Source: Candidatus Saccharimonadota bacterium (GTDB lineage: Bacteria; Patescibacteriota; Saccharimonadia; Saccharimonadales; Saccharimonadaceae). From it: a DNA stretch of 64,000 nucleotides. This document shows positions 35,240-43,263 of this stretch, piece after piece. The notes under the pieces were generated by a model. It did not search any database and was not told the DNA's origin. It was given only the letters and a program-made list of their open reading frames with translations. The first letter of the stretch is position 1; each line of letters opens with the position of its first letter. The position numbers and the translations under genes were made by a program. Location of the stretch: contig JAUMZP010000003.1 of the NCBI GenBank assembly GCA_030528025.1, forward strand, positions 37,178-101,177, written 5' to 3'.

Positions 35240-37345
35240 TTAAGCATCGATTGTATCAGCTGCTTTGTCGTAGTGGTAGCGCAGCACAAACTCTGCTTGC
35301 TTGCCCTTATTCCACTGCTGCACAGGCCACAAATAGCCACCACCCGCGAATATATCTCACACGGCTCCTGGCACTGTGGGCACGCCTCATGTTCCCCACG
35401 CAAGTAGCCATGATTCTTACAGACACTAAAGCTCGGACTGATCGTAAAGTATGGCAAGCGGTAATTGCGGTAGATCGTTCGCACGAGCCCTTTGAGCGTT
35501 GTAGGGTCATCCATTTGCTCACCAAGGAGGAAGTGGATGACAGTGCCACCAGTATATTTGGTCTGCAATTCGTCTTGGAGATCAAGTAGCTCGAAGAGAT
35601 CGTCGGTATAATTGACTGGCAAGTGAGTGCTGTTGGTGTAGAACGGCGCTGGCACCGCGACACCAATGCCATTGGCAAAATGCGCTGTTTCTGGGTAGTC
35701 GCGCTGGTTGATCTGCGCCAGGCGGTAGGTCGTGCCTTCGGCTGGCGTTGCCTCAAGATTGTAGTTATTGCCAGTTTCTTCTTGGAATTTCACGAGCGTC
35801 TCGCGCATTAGATCGAGCGTCCGCTCGGCAAATTCCCGCCCTGCAGCCTGACCGATGTCCGCGCCAAGGAGATTAAGCGCTGCCTCATTCATGCCAATGA
35901 GGCCAATTGTCAAGAAATGATTCTTCCAGTATTCACCAAAGCGCTGTTTGATATCACGCAGATAAAACTTGGTATAGGGGTAAAGGTTGGCATCGGTCAA
36001 GCGCTCGAGCGTTTTGCGTTTAACTTCGAGACTATCACGCGCTTGCTCTATAAGGTGGACGAGACCAGCCCGAAACACTGCTTCGTCACTCGACTTCAGT
36101 GCCAAGCGGGGCAGGTTAATCGTCACCACACCAACTGACCCCGTCATTGGGTTGCTCCCAAACAGGCCACCACCACGATACTCTAGTTGACGATTATCAA
36201 TCCTCAGGCGGCAGCACATACTACGCGCGTCTTCTGGGCTCATATCACTATTCACAAAATTACTAAAGTATGGAATGCCGTATTTTGCACTGGCTTCCCA
36301 CAGGTTGTCAATCACAGGATTATCCCAGTCGAAATCAGCCGTGATGTTATACGTCGGAATCTGAAAAATAAAGACCCGTCCGTTGGCATCACCCTCCGTC
36401 ATCACCTCAAGCAGCGCCCAATTGAAGGTATTCATCTCATCCTGGTAGTCGCCTTAATTGCTCTCTTGCATCTCTCCGCCAATGATCACAGGTGTGCCTG
36501 CCATATGCTTAGGACATTCAAGGCCAAGCGTGATGTTCGTAAACGGCGTTTGGAAGCCAACACGTGTCGGCACATTAACATTAAAGATGAATTCTTGCAG
36601 TATCTGCTTTACCTCATCGTACGCTAGTCCATCTGCTCGAATAAATGGTGCGAGCAAGGTGTCGAAATTGCTAAAGGCTTGAGCACCAGCTGCCTCGCCC
36701 TGCAGTGTGTAGAAATAGTTCACGACCTGGCTGAGTGCTGTGCGAAAATATCGGGCTGGCTTACACGAAATCTTGTTTGGCACACCAGTGAAACCCTGCC
36801 GAAGCAGATCCATTAAGTCCCAGCCCACAATACACACTCACAAGGTTAAGATCGTGAATATGGAGGTCACCGGACCGATGAAGACGACCAATCTCTGGGC
36901 TGTAGATTTTGTTTAGCCAGTAGGTTTTGCTCACCTCACTTGAGATGTAATTATTAAGGCCCTGGAGGCTGTAACCCATGTTGGAATTCTTGTTAACTCA
37001 CCAGTCAAGCTTGAGCAAATATTGGTCAATCAGGTCAACATGCGCACTAGCAGCAATCTCGCGCAGCTTTTGATACTGATCGCGATAAATAATGTACGCC
37101 TTGGCAGTCTTTTTATATAGCGAGCGCAGCAAGGTATCCTCTACCGCATCCTGCATCTGCTCCACGGTGAGTTTATCATCCGCTATAGTCTGCTGCGCCT
37201 GGGCAATCGCCACCTGAGCTAACTGATAGGCCCCTTCCTCAGCAAACTCGCCCGTCTCCAGGCCAGCTCGTTCGATTACTGCCATAATTTTTGTGTCGTC
37301 AAATGCCACGATGCGCCCATCGCGTTTGGTAATTGTGTGATACAT
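35240..37345 (-). pseudogene. nrdD: Anaerobic ribonucleoside-triphosphate reductase, four lesions
   Basis: This is the class III RNR catalytic subunit, reducing NTPs to dNTPs without oxygen. The reading runs ATP-cone domain (MYHTITKRDGRIVAFDDTKI), a TGA at 36998-37000, NSNMGYSLQGLNNYISSEVS and GDLHIHDLNLVSVYC. A frameshift follows near 36821-36830, then GWDLMDLLRQGF, TAA at 36454-36456, GDYQDEMNTF onward to CPQCQEPCEIYSRVV, and a last frameshift at ~35333-35346. The zinc-binding cysteines (SVCKNHGY, CPQC) remain. Restoring one G at the last lesion gives R-V-V-G-Y, the glycyl-radical site, and then WPVQQWNKGKQAEFVLR to a stop at 35240. The start has AAGGGAGGGG upstream. Confidence 0.9.
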
Positions 37346-37442
37346 ACCCCTCCCTTTACTTGCCGTGACAGCACACGCGCCACGGCATGAGTGTTTATCC
37401 TTGTTTTTATGATTGTATAAGCATCGGTTACTAGTGTTATAG

Positions 37443-37497
37443 ACACCATATATAGCGCTTACTATGCACTATACTACTCTATATACTGTAGGTCAAG
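37443..37497 (-). promoter_or_regulatory. nrdD promoter with two NrdR-like boxes
   Basis: On the minus strand TTGACC (37491-37496) and TATAGT (37468-37473) are separated by 17 bases, a good sigma-70 promoter. Two palindromic elements resembling the 16-bp NrdR box (ACACWATATVTWGTGT) overlap it. One is at 37443-37458 (ACACCATATATAGCGC, about 13 of 16), just downstream of the -10 box. The other is at 37476-37491 (ACTCTATATACTGTAG on the plus strand, about 12 of 16), inside the spacer. Start-to-start distance is 33 bases, about three helical turns, as in known NrdR targets. Confidence 0.65.
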
Positions 37498-37668
37498 CGT
37501 GATATTCACAGCGGGTATACTGGCACAACCTCTGCTATATGAAGCATGTGACTGTGGTCGGAGCAGTTTGTTGTTATTTTTATCCAGCAGCTACATGCCG
37601 GCATCACAAATCACTGAGCCGATCGATTACTGAGCACAGACCCCCAGTAGGTCACACACTACGCGCTA

Positions 37669-37697
37669 TTGATCCACCTTCGCAAGCATGGTACAAT
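37669..37697 (+). promoter_or_regulatory. Promoter of tRNA-Gln
   Basis: TTGATC, a 17-base spacer and TACAAT (37692-37697), about 20 bases before the tRNA. Confidence 0.6.
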
Positions 37698-37717
37698 ACA
37701 GAGGCACCACGCGATGA

Positions 37718-37792
37718 TGGGCCGTCGCCAAGTGGTAAGGCACCAGGTTTTGGTCCTGGCATTCGGGGGTTCGAATCCCTCCGGCCCAGCCA
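37718..37792 (+). tRNA. tRNA-Gln (anticodon TTG), CCA encoded
   Basis: A complete cloverleaf: 7-bp acceptor TGGGCCG with CGGCCCA, anticodon stem CCAGG/CCTGG with loop TTTTGGT, and T-arm GGGGGTTCGAATCCCTC. The genomic CCA is present. With GatCAB encoded in this window, this tRNA is probably first charged with glutamate and then amidated. Confidence 0.95.
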
Positions 37793-37807
37793 TATAGCAC
37801 ATACATC

Positions 37808-37836
37808 AACCCACCTTTTTGGAGGGTTATTTTTAT
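37808..37836 (+). terminator. Terminator after tRNA-Gln
   Basis: AACCCACC-TTTTT-GGAGGGTT hairpin followed by ATTTTTA. Confidence 0.65.
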
Positions 37837-37993
37837 ATAAAAGAAAGCCAAATAAGCCAGAAACGTCTTTATTTTGTATGCTCGCAGCACGTGAGAAAGA
37901 TGTGCAACCTTACTGCTCGAATGTGATATAACATTCCAGCAGAAGACCAGGAGCCAGCAGCAATAATCAAATGAACTTATAAGGTATAAGGTA

Positions 37994-38491
37994 TTATTTT
38001 ACATTATTTGCTTCGTTTGCTTCGCGTACTGCAAGCACCGCCGCCAGGCCAACCAAGCCCGTAAATGCTACCGTCCACCAGCCATTGAGTAGTGGTAAGG
38101 TCGCCCCAAAGAGGCCCGATTCACTCATTGGTACAGCTAAAAAGCACCACAGTGCCATACCAAACCACACTGCGCTCACGACAAGCAAACATGCCTGCGA
38201 AATACGGCGTGACCCTCGCGACATATCCATCGAGAGCAAAAATGGCAAACTACCGAGCTCAAGCAGCGGCAATAAGCCAGCCAAGAGAGCAGCCATTATG
38301 CCCCCGCCAGCCACATGCCAGCCGCTCGTGATATCGACAAACTTCTCAAAAGTAAAGAGCTGCGTGATGATCAAAAACATCACGACGATACCAAGCGCAA
38401 GACGCCGCCAATACGCAGGATCACGCCGCAAATGCTCTGGAAAAATCGCCTGAAATAACCCAAGCCAAAAATGAATCATACGCTGCTTCAT
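37994..38491 (-). CDS. Four-helix membrane protein
   Basis: This 165-residue protein has about four transmembrane segments (around residues 32-48, 60-86, 98-118 and 132-152) and a basic N-terminus (PEHLRRDPAYWRRLA). No family is recognised. No catalytic motif is visible; SMDMSRGSRR lies in a cytoplasmic loop. It is monocistronic between the tRNA-Gln terminator and trmD, on the minus strand. Confidence 0.6.
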   Translation of the reverse strand: MKQRMIHFWLGLFQAIFPEHLRRDPAYWRRLALGIVVMFLIITQLFTFEKFVDITSGWHVAGGGIMAALLAGLLPLLELGSLPFLLSMDMSRGSRRISQACLLVVSAVWFGMALWCFLAVPMSESGLFGATLPLLNGWWTVAFTGLVGLAAVLAVREANEANNVK

Positions 38492-38534
38492 AACCTTATC
38501 ATATCAGATATTACCCTGTTTTACACGCATTTCC

Positions 38535-38563
38535 TTGCACTTGTGCCACATGTTCGCTACTAT
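38535..38563 (+). promoter_or_regulatory. Promoter of a candidate small RNA
   Basis: TTGCAC (38535-38540), a 17-base spacer and TACTAT (38558-38563), with no gene on the plus strand downstream before a hairpin terminator at 38647-38671. Confidence 0.4.
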
Positions 38564-38569
38564 AGAAGG

Positions 38570-38682
38570 AGCGAACGTTACAAACATAAACATTTATATA
38601 CATACTTGTATCAGTCGCTCTCCGATATATCCACCACAACAGAACGCCCGAGTGCTTATGACATGCTCGGGTGTTTCTTTTG
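38570..38682 (+). ncRNA. Candidate small RNA, about 110 nt
   Basis: The region lies between a promoter-like pair and a hairpin (CCCGAG with CTCGGG, 38647-38652 and 38666-38671) followed by TGTTTCTTTTGTG. GGAGCGA (38567-38573) can pair with TCGCTCTCC (~38613-38621) through a one-base bulge, so a long folded domain is possible. No start codon stands near the AAGGAG at its 5' end. It could instead be the 3' terminator zone of trmD, read in the other direction. Confidence 0.35.
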
Positions 38683-38693
38683 TGTGTACAGGG

Positions 38694-39350
38694 CTAGTCA
38701 TCTACTGGGAGCGAATGCTCTGCACGCCAAGCCGCAATGTTGCCGTGGTGGCCACTGAGCAATACCTCGGGTACCGCCATCCCCTGCCACACCTCTGGGC
38801 GCGTGTATTGCGGAAACTCCAGTGTCTGACCATCGCTAAAGCTCTCAATCGCTGCGCTCGTCTCGCCGCCAAGGACACCAGGGATCAGTCGCACAATCGA
38901 GTCGATAATCGTCATCGCGGGCAGCTCACCACCAGTCAGGACATAGTCACCCACTCGGAGCGCTTGGTCAACCACCTGCATGATTCGCTCATCATACCCT
39001 TCGTAGCGCCCACAGATGAAGATATAACCATGGTCAGTCTGACTATACTGCTGCGCAAGTGCCTGGCGCCACCGTTGGCCCCGCGGCGTCATGATGAGCA
39101 CTTTGGCAGTCGGGTCGCGCTCTTTGGCGTGCCGCACTGCTTCCCAGAGCGGCTCAATGCGTAGTAGCATACCATCGCCACCGCCGTACGGTGTATCATC
39201 GACCGTTCGGCGAGGGCCGAGCCCAAATTGGCGCAGATCAATCGTCGTTAGCTCCGCTAAACCTCGCTGCTGCGCCTTCCACAGCATTGAAGCTTCAAAC
39301 ACGCCGGAAAACATCTCCGGAAACAGGCTAATTACTTGGAATTTTTTCAT
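38694..39350 (-). CDS. trmD: tRNA (guanine-37-N1)-methyltransferase
   Basis: The enzyme methylates G37 next to the anticodon of several tRNAs, preventing frameshifting. It shows the trefoil-knot SPOUT motifs: VISLFPEMF at the start, DDTPYGGGDGMLLR (~54-67), FICGRYEGYDERI (~110-122) and GDYVLTGGELPAM. The 218 residues cover the catalytic domain and most of the C-terminal domain; typical proteins are 230-250, so the tail is short. rpsP, its usual neighbour, lies about 2.9 kb upstream. The ATG is preceded by GGAGAG. Confidence 0.95.
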   Translation of the reverse strand: MKKFQVISLFPEMFSGVFEASMLWKAQQRGLAELTTIDLRQFGLGPRRTVDDTPYGGGDGMLLRIEPLWEAVRHAKERDPTAKVLIMTPRGQRWRQALAQQYSQTDHGYIFICGRYEGYDERIMQVVDQALRVGDYVLTGGELPAMTIIDSIVRLIPGVLGGETSAAIESFSDGQTLEFPQYTRPEVWQGMAVPEVLLSGHHGNIAAWRAEHSLPVDD

Positions 39351-39435
39351 CTCTCCTAGTGTAACAAATTACCGCAGTACCGTCTAACAGATATTGCGAG
39401 AGGTTCAGGTCTTTACGCTTATGTTTTTTATTTGT

Positions 39436-39441
39436 TATACT
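39436..39441 (+). promoter_or_regulatory. -10 box for the small membrane protein at 39451
   Basis: TATACT nine bases before the ATG at 39451. Confidence 0.5.
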
Positions 39442-39450
39442 GGTTATGCT

Positions 39451-39777
39451 ATGGATTTTGGATCGGAGACAGATAACACGACCGCGCAGCGCCTCGAGCT
39501 ATCGAGCCGGCGTACAACCATCACGCCGCTCAACGAGAATATTACACTCGAGCAGTTCGACGGTGAGGCAGCGGTGTCTCGACACCTTGTAGAGCCAGCG
39601 ATTGCCAATATCTCGATTGATACCGAAGCCACCCGCCACGATCCGCGCCATACTCACGGTTACAATCCACCAAGGTACCAACCCCATTATGGTTTACTGA
39701 TTGTGATCATCGGCGTATTACTTTTGCTTATTGCTGGCATTGCTGGCTTAACGAATATTTTGAGCCGGCTGCGATAA
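39451..39777 (+). CDS. Small membrane protein with an acidic/polar N-terminal region
   Basis: From MDFGSETDNTTAQRLELSSR the protein has 108 residues. About 80 polar residues (rich in Thr, Glu, Arg, His) are followed by one C-terminal transmembrane segment (GLLIVIIGVLLLLIAGIAGL) and a short tail. No family recognised; a tail-anchored topology is likely. A longer in-frame start 57 bases upstream was rejected because a TATACT box lies between the two. Confidence 0.55.
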   Translation: MDFGSETDNTTAQRLELSSRRTTITPLNENITLEQFDGEAAVSRHLVEPAIANISIDTEATRHDPRHTHGYNPPRYQPHYGLLIVIIGVLLLLIAGIAGLTNILSRLR

Positions 39778-39866
39778 TGTCTCTTTGGCTCGTTCGCTTT
39801 CACGAAATATGCCAATCCGTTATTATGACAACCCGATGAAGTACATACTTTTACAGGATATTCGGC

Positions 39867-40610
39867 TTAGAATGCAATTGCAATCATCGGACCCATGCCA
39901 AGTACAATATTGACAATCCAGTGAGCAATTACCATCGGCGCCAAACGCTGCTGCCGATAAACAATAATACCTGCCGTTACACCCCATGCCAAGAACATAA
40001 AGGCGTACGAAATCATACCGCGAACGTCTCCAGCAAACATCATGTGTTGCAAGCCAAAGAGTACACCCTGGATAAGAATGGCGATTACAACACCGAAGCG
40101 CTTCGCTAGACCACGTTGTAACCAACCTCGATAAATAATCTCCTCAATTGGGGCATTAACAAGAAATACAACTGCACTAAAGATACTTATGACCGACAAA
40201 ACACTTGACGGCAGCTGCGAAGCGGACTTGGTAAATACCTGCTCGAAATGCGAAAACATTTCCACACCAAACATGAGATATATCGCTGCCACAAGCATAA
40301 TTATCATCGGAATATAAGTAACAAAGAGCCATAGTACACTCCAAGCAATATCTTTCCCAAGACGCCACTTTTCAAACCCAAGATATTTCCACACCGAGAC
40401 ATGACACCGCCGGAATTCACGCCAAATGACAATACCACAGATAATATTAGCAAATGGAAAATAAATCATATCAAGTGGTGGAAAATCACTACTGATGCCT
40501 GTAAATTTGAGTACGGCATATGTGATAGCCGCTAAGATTGCCATAGCAACCAAGCGAACACCGACGAGACGGAATGGCTGAGCCTGTTGAGTAGTAACGA
40601 TATCTTTCAT
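39867..40610 (-). CDS. CPBP-family intramembrane protease (copy 2)
   Basis: From MKDIVTTQQ the protein has 247 residues and seven or so transmembrane segments. The signature E-E-x-x-x-R appears in NAPIEEIIYRGWLQRGL, with LFGLQHMMFAGD and IVYRQQRLAPMVIAHWIVN adding the conserved histidines of the CPBP/Abi family. Family members cleave within membranes or confer self-immunity to bacteriocins. TACAAT at 40621-40626 is ten bases before this ATG. The upstream ATG at 40622 overlaps that box and was rejected. It is unlinked to copy 1 and monocistronic. Confidence 0.85.
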   Translation of the reverse strand: MKDIVTTQQAQPFRLVGVRLVAMAILAAITYAVLKFTGISSDFPPLDMIYFPFANIICGIVIWREFRRCHVSVWKYLGFEKWRLGKDIAWSVLWLFVTYIPMIIMLVAAIYLMFGVEMFSHFEQVFTKSASQLPSSVLSVISIFSAVVFLVNAPIEEIIYRGWLQRGLAKRFGVVIAILIQGVLFGLQHMMFAGDVRGMISYAFMFLAWGVTAGIIVYRQQRLAPMVIAHWIVNIVLGMGPMIAIAF

Positions 40611-40620
40611 AATACGAGGC

Positions 40621-40626
40621 ATTGTA
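40621..40626 (-). promoter_or_regulatory. Extended -10 box for CPBP copy 2
   Basis: TGC-TACAAT on the minus strand, ten bases before the chosen ATG. Confidence 0.5.
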
Positions 40627-40815
40627 GCATAGACTACAGTTATGCAAATATATACTTCCTTTGGTTGGCTGTTACACCGCTTAATATGCATTCCGGTTAG
40701 GTGTATTTGCTACTTCAATCGTAAAGTAATATCTCGCCATTTCGAGATACAGCTACTACGATAACTGACAATGAGGTAATAGTATTATGAATAGACTACT
40801 CAATACACCCAACAA

Positions 40816-40925
40816 AAAAACTGCCTCCACAGCAGTTTTCTTGCACAAATAAGGCTCTCAAACCTTGTTGGTTTGCTCGCAAAGAGCGTTTATTTTTTCT
40901 CGCAGTTCGTTTCTGAACTGGTTGT
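40816..40925 (-). terminator. Structured 3' region and terminator of khpA
   Basis: On the minus strand three helices follow the khpA stop. The first is CAGTTC/GAACTG. The second is a nested element in which AGAG and CTCT enclose GGTTTG/CAAACC-type pairing. The third is a final hairpin AAAACTGC-TGTGGAG-GCAGTTTT with seven T, a strong intrinsic terminator (40816-40841). The first two could be part of an mRNA tail or of a small 3'-derived RNA. Upstream, 40627-40815 shows no gene. Confidence 0.65.
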
Positions 40926-40926
40926 A

Positions 40927-41307
40927 TTATATATCAAGGTCGTCGAGTTCTGCAAGCTCTTGGCGAGACTTTTTTGCAAAATCCGATTCGCTCTCATCAT
41001 CGTTATCCACTGTATCAGTGGTTAAGTTATCCACAGACTGAGATGCTGCGGTGTGTGGCTCATCATTATTCACCACCTTAAGGTTGTAGCGAGCACTGTT
41101 CTTCGTGCCAAGCGCGCGCAGCAAGGTACGTAAACTCTGTGCCGTACTGCCCCGTCGGCCAATCACACGGCCGAGATCCTCCGGGTTGACGGTGAGTGTC
41201 AATAAGACACCCTTCTCGTCGATCACCCGATCGACCACCACGTCGTCTGGATGTTCCACCAGCGACTTTACGACATATTCGACAAACTGTTGATCAATCG
41301 TCGCCAT
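40927..41307 (-). CDS. khpA: KH-domain RNA-binding protein KhpA-like
   Basis: A single KH domain occupies residues 1-80, with the RNA-binding loop G-R-R-G in LGRVIGRRGSTAQSLRTLLR. It matches KhpA, encoded near rpsP and trmD in many bacteria, which binds RNA with KhpB and influences cell division and translation. The C-terminal 45 residues are an acidic tail (NDDESESDFAKKSRQELAEL) not present in most KhpA proteins. AAAGAAGAAAG precedes the ATG, with a TACAAT box at about 41364-41369. It is separated from rpsP by a terminator. Confidence 0.85.
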   Translation of the reverse strand: MATIDQQFVEYVVKSLVEHPDDVVVDRVIDEKGVLLTLTVNPEDLGRVIGRRGSTAQSLRTLLRALGTKNSARYNLKVVNNDEPHTAASQSVDNLTTDTVDNDDESESDFAKKSRQELAELDDLDI

Positions 41308-41481
41308 AGCTTTCTTCTTTCCCTCCTTATGCTGTCATTCAGATTTATTGTGATTGTGCTTTCATTGTAGCATACCAGCTGGATTCTACCAAAATACGAC
41401 ATATGGCTAGGGTGCTGAGTTGTCTGATCCTTCTACTAGTCTTGTCCTGGAGTACACGCAAAATATTACTGATCATTACAA

Positions 41482-41508
41482 AACTGCTCCACGATACGTG
41501 GAGCAGTT
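41482..41508. terminator. Terminator of the rpsP transcript
   Basis: A perfect 12-bp stem, AACTGCTCCACG with CGTGGAGCAGTT, around ATA; on the minus strand TTTTG follows. Confidence 0.85.
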
Positions 41509-41560
41509 GGCGTACTTGTTAGTAAGAGAATCCGCTCTAGGCTTCTGCTTCTTCCTGAGG

Positions 41561-41872
41561 TTAGTGCTTGCGCAGCTTCTCTGGGTTGCGGACTGCCTTG
41601 TGCTTGTCGCCAGCGGGCTGCTTAACCCACTTTGGCAGCGATACACCGGCAGCAGCCAACAGTTTGACTACTCGTGGTGTCGGCTGGGCACCATTATCAA
41701 GATACTTTTGGGCAAGCTCGGTATTGATATGAGCCTCTTTGGTATGCGGGTTGTAGTTACCAACATAGGCCACTACACGGCCGCTTGATGGGTGGCGCTG
41801 AGCCTCTTGTACGGCGAGCCGGTACACTGGGTAGGCTTTGCGGCCAAGACGTTGCAAACGAATTGCGAGCAT
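41561..41872 (-). CDS. rpsP: 30S ribosomal protein S16
   Basis: bS16 is a structural protein of the 30S body. The start MLAIRLQRLGRKAYPVYRLA and VGNYNPHTKEAHINTELAQKYLDNGAQPT are family hallmarks. The protein has 103 residues with a basic tail, slightly longer than usual. AGGAAG lies about nine bases before the ATG. Its strong terminator separates it from khpA, which has its own promoter. Confidence 0.96.
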   Translation of the reverse strand: MLAIRLQRLGRKAYPVYRLAVQEAQRHPSSGRVVAYVGNYNPHTKEAHINTELAQKYLDNGAQPTPRVVKLLAAAGVSLPKWVKQPAGDKHKAVRNPEKLRKH

Positions 41873-41971
41873 AAATAAAACTTCCTTTTCTTGACTTATA
41901 TTTGCGTTAGTTCGTTCTGTACAAGTCTACACTGTTTGGCTGGCGATGTCAATTTGTTACTTATCTGCAGG

Positions 41972-42730
41972 TCAAAACTCGTCTGAGCTCTTGGCTGACT
42001 CTTCTGTCTTCTCTGTTTGAGTCTCTTGCTGCTGGTAGGCTGCCAGAGCAGCGCGAGCGGCCTTTTGCTGGGCGGTTTGCTTGCTAGGGCCAGTGCCGCG
42101 GCCCATCAGCCGGTCATTGACGAAGACACCAAGCGTGAAGGTTTTGTCGTGGTCGGGGCCATCCTCTGTCAAGACACGGTACACTGGCGTAGCATTGTCA
42201 ATCCGTTGGCTCACCTCTTGTAAATGACTCTTGGGGTCGCGCCACGAGCCATCGGCCAGGATGGCGTCAAGTTTGCTAATGGTATGCTTGGCAATAAACT
42301 CAGCTGCCGCCTCGTAGCCTCGCTCCAAATAGATTGAGCCAATCACGGCTTCATACGCATTAGCCAAAATCTGGCGATGCGCTCGCTTGCTCCCATGCTT
42401 CTCACCTCGGCTCATCCGAATAAGTGAGCCATAGCCAAGCGCTTCGCCCGAGTCGGCATTGCTCTCTGTATTGACCAGCGCTGCGCGCCAGCTCGTCAGG
42501 ATACCCTCTGGCTCGGCATAGTGTTGGTAGAGATAGTCGGTCACTGCAAGTTCCAGCACAGCGTCGCCCAAGAACTCAAGGCGCTCGTTGTGCTCAGTAA
42601 CGGATTTTTTGTGCTCATTGACATAGCTGCGGTGGGTGAGTGCAGTAACTAAGAGCTGAATATCGTGATATTCAAACCCGAGCGCTTGCTGTGCCCACGC
42701 TTGATACGGGCCAGTTGGCATGCCAGACAT
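41972..42730 (-). CDS. rnc: Ribonuclease III
   Basis: The enzyme cleaves double-stranded RNA, processing rRNA precursors and some mRNAs. The catalytic signature ERLEFLGDAVLEL is at residues ~43-55, with ANAYEAVIGSIYLERGYEAA supplying the other acidic residues (D-A-F is replaced here by Y-E-A). A C-terminal double-stranded RNA-binding domain (DPKSHLQEVSQ ... GRGTGPSKQTAQQKAARAAL) follows, then an acidic tail. It has 252 residues. AAAGGAG precedes the ATG, and it follows the Nudix gene by 23 bases. Confidence 0.95.
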   Translation of the reverse strand: MSGMPTGPYQAWAQQALGFEYHDIQLLVTALTHRSYVNEHKKSVTEHNERLEFLGDAVLELAVTDYLYQHYAEPEGILTSWRAALVNTESNADSGEALGYGSLIRMSRGEKHGSKRAHRQILANAYEAVIGSIYLERGYEAAAEFIAKHTISKLDAILADGSWRDPKSHLQEVSQRIDNATPVYRVLTEDGPDHDKTFTLGVFVNDRLMGRGTGPSKQTAQQKAARAALAAYQQQETQTEKTEESAKSSDEF

Positions 42731-42753
42731 AGTAACTCCTTTCGTTTCTGTCG

Positions 42754-43263
42754 TTATAGACGCTCCTCTCGGATGCGTTTCTTAGCTTTGAGCATAAGCT
42801 TGGCAATATCTTCGTACTCGATGAGGTCAAGTGCCTTACTAAAGGGAAACCACTTAATACCATTCATCCATTCTTCTTTTTGAATCTCATTGCCGCTGGT
42901 GCGGACGCGGGCAAGGTAGATCTGTGTCGTCATCAGGACAAGCTTTTCCATTCGGCGGTAGCGAAAGTGAATCTTGCCCAGCCAGCCCAGCATATCAAGG
43001 TCGTGCAGCCCAGCCTCTTCGCCAATCTCCCGGCGAGCTGTCTGCACGGCAGTCTCCCCTTTCTCAATATGCCCTTTGGGGATCGTCCAGCGATCCTTAG
43101 CATCCTGAATTAGGAGGATTTCGAGTTTGTTGTCGCTATTGTAGCGGAATACAATGCCGCCAGCCGTCGGTTCACGAACAATTTCCTGAATAGACGGCTT
43201 GCGACGGCCAAAATATTTTTTAAACCGATTGAAGTGTCGGTCAAAGTGTGACGGTGTTGGCAT
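42754..43263 (-). CDS. Nudix hydrolase
   Basis: From MPTPSHFDRHF the protein has 169 residues. The Nudix box is complete: GHIEKGETAVQTARREIGEE (G-x5-E-x7-R-E-x2-E-E). It is preceded by RWTIPKGHIEKG and an N-terminal TAGGIVFRYN strand, as in Ap4A-hydrolase- or MutT-like enzymes of bacteria. The true substrate (oxidised nucleotide, dinucleoside polyphosphate or RNA cap) is unknown. Its start lies 23 bases inside the nusB gene, so translation is coupled. Upstream in-frame ATGs would fall far inside nusB. Confidence 0.88.
   Translation of the reverse strand: MPTPSHFDRHFNRFKKYFGRRKPSIQEIVREPTAGGIVFRYNSDNKLEILLIQDAKDRWTIPKGHIEKGETAVQTARREIGEEAGLHDLDMLGWLGKIHFRYRRMEKLVLMTTQIYLARVRTSGNEIQKEEWMNGIKWFPFSKALDLIEYEDIAKLMLKAKKRIREERL

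Noticed and set aside
27945..37345. Stop-codon reassignment as an explanation for in-frame stops
   Set aside because: TAG, TAA and TGA all occur as lesions, frameshifts accompany them, and intact genes nearby use the same codons as real stops.
37539..37931. 130-codon plus-strand frame
   Set aside because: It runs straight through tRNA-Gln, its promoter and its terminator; no ribosome site.
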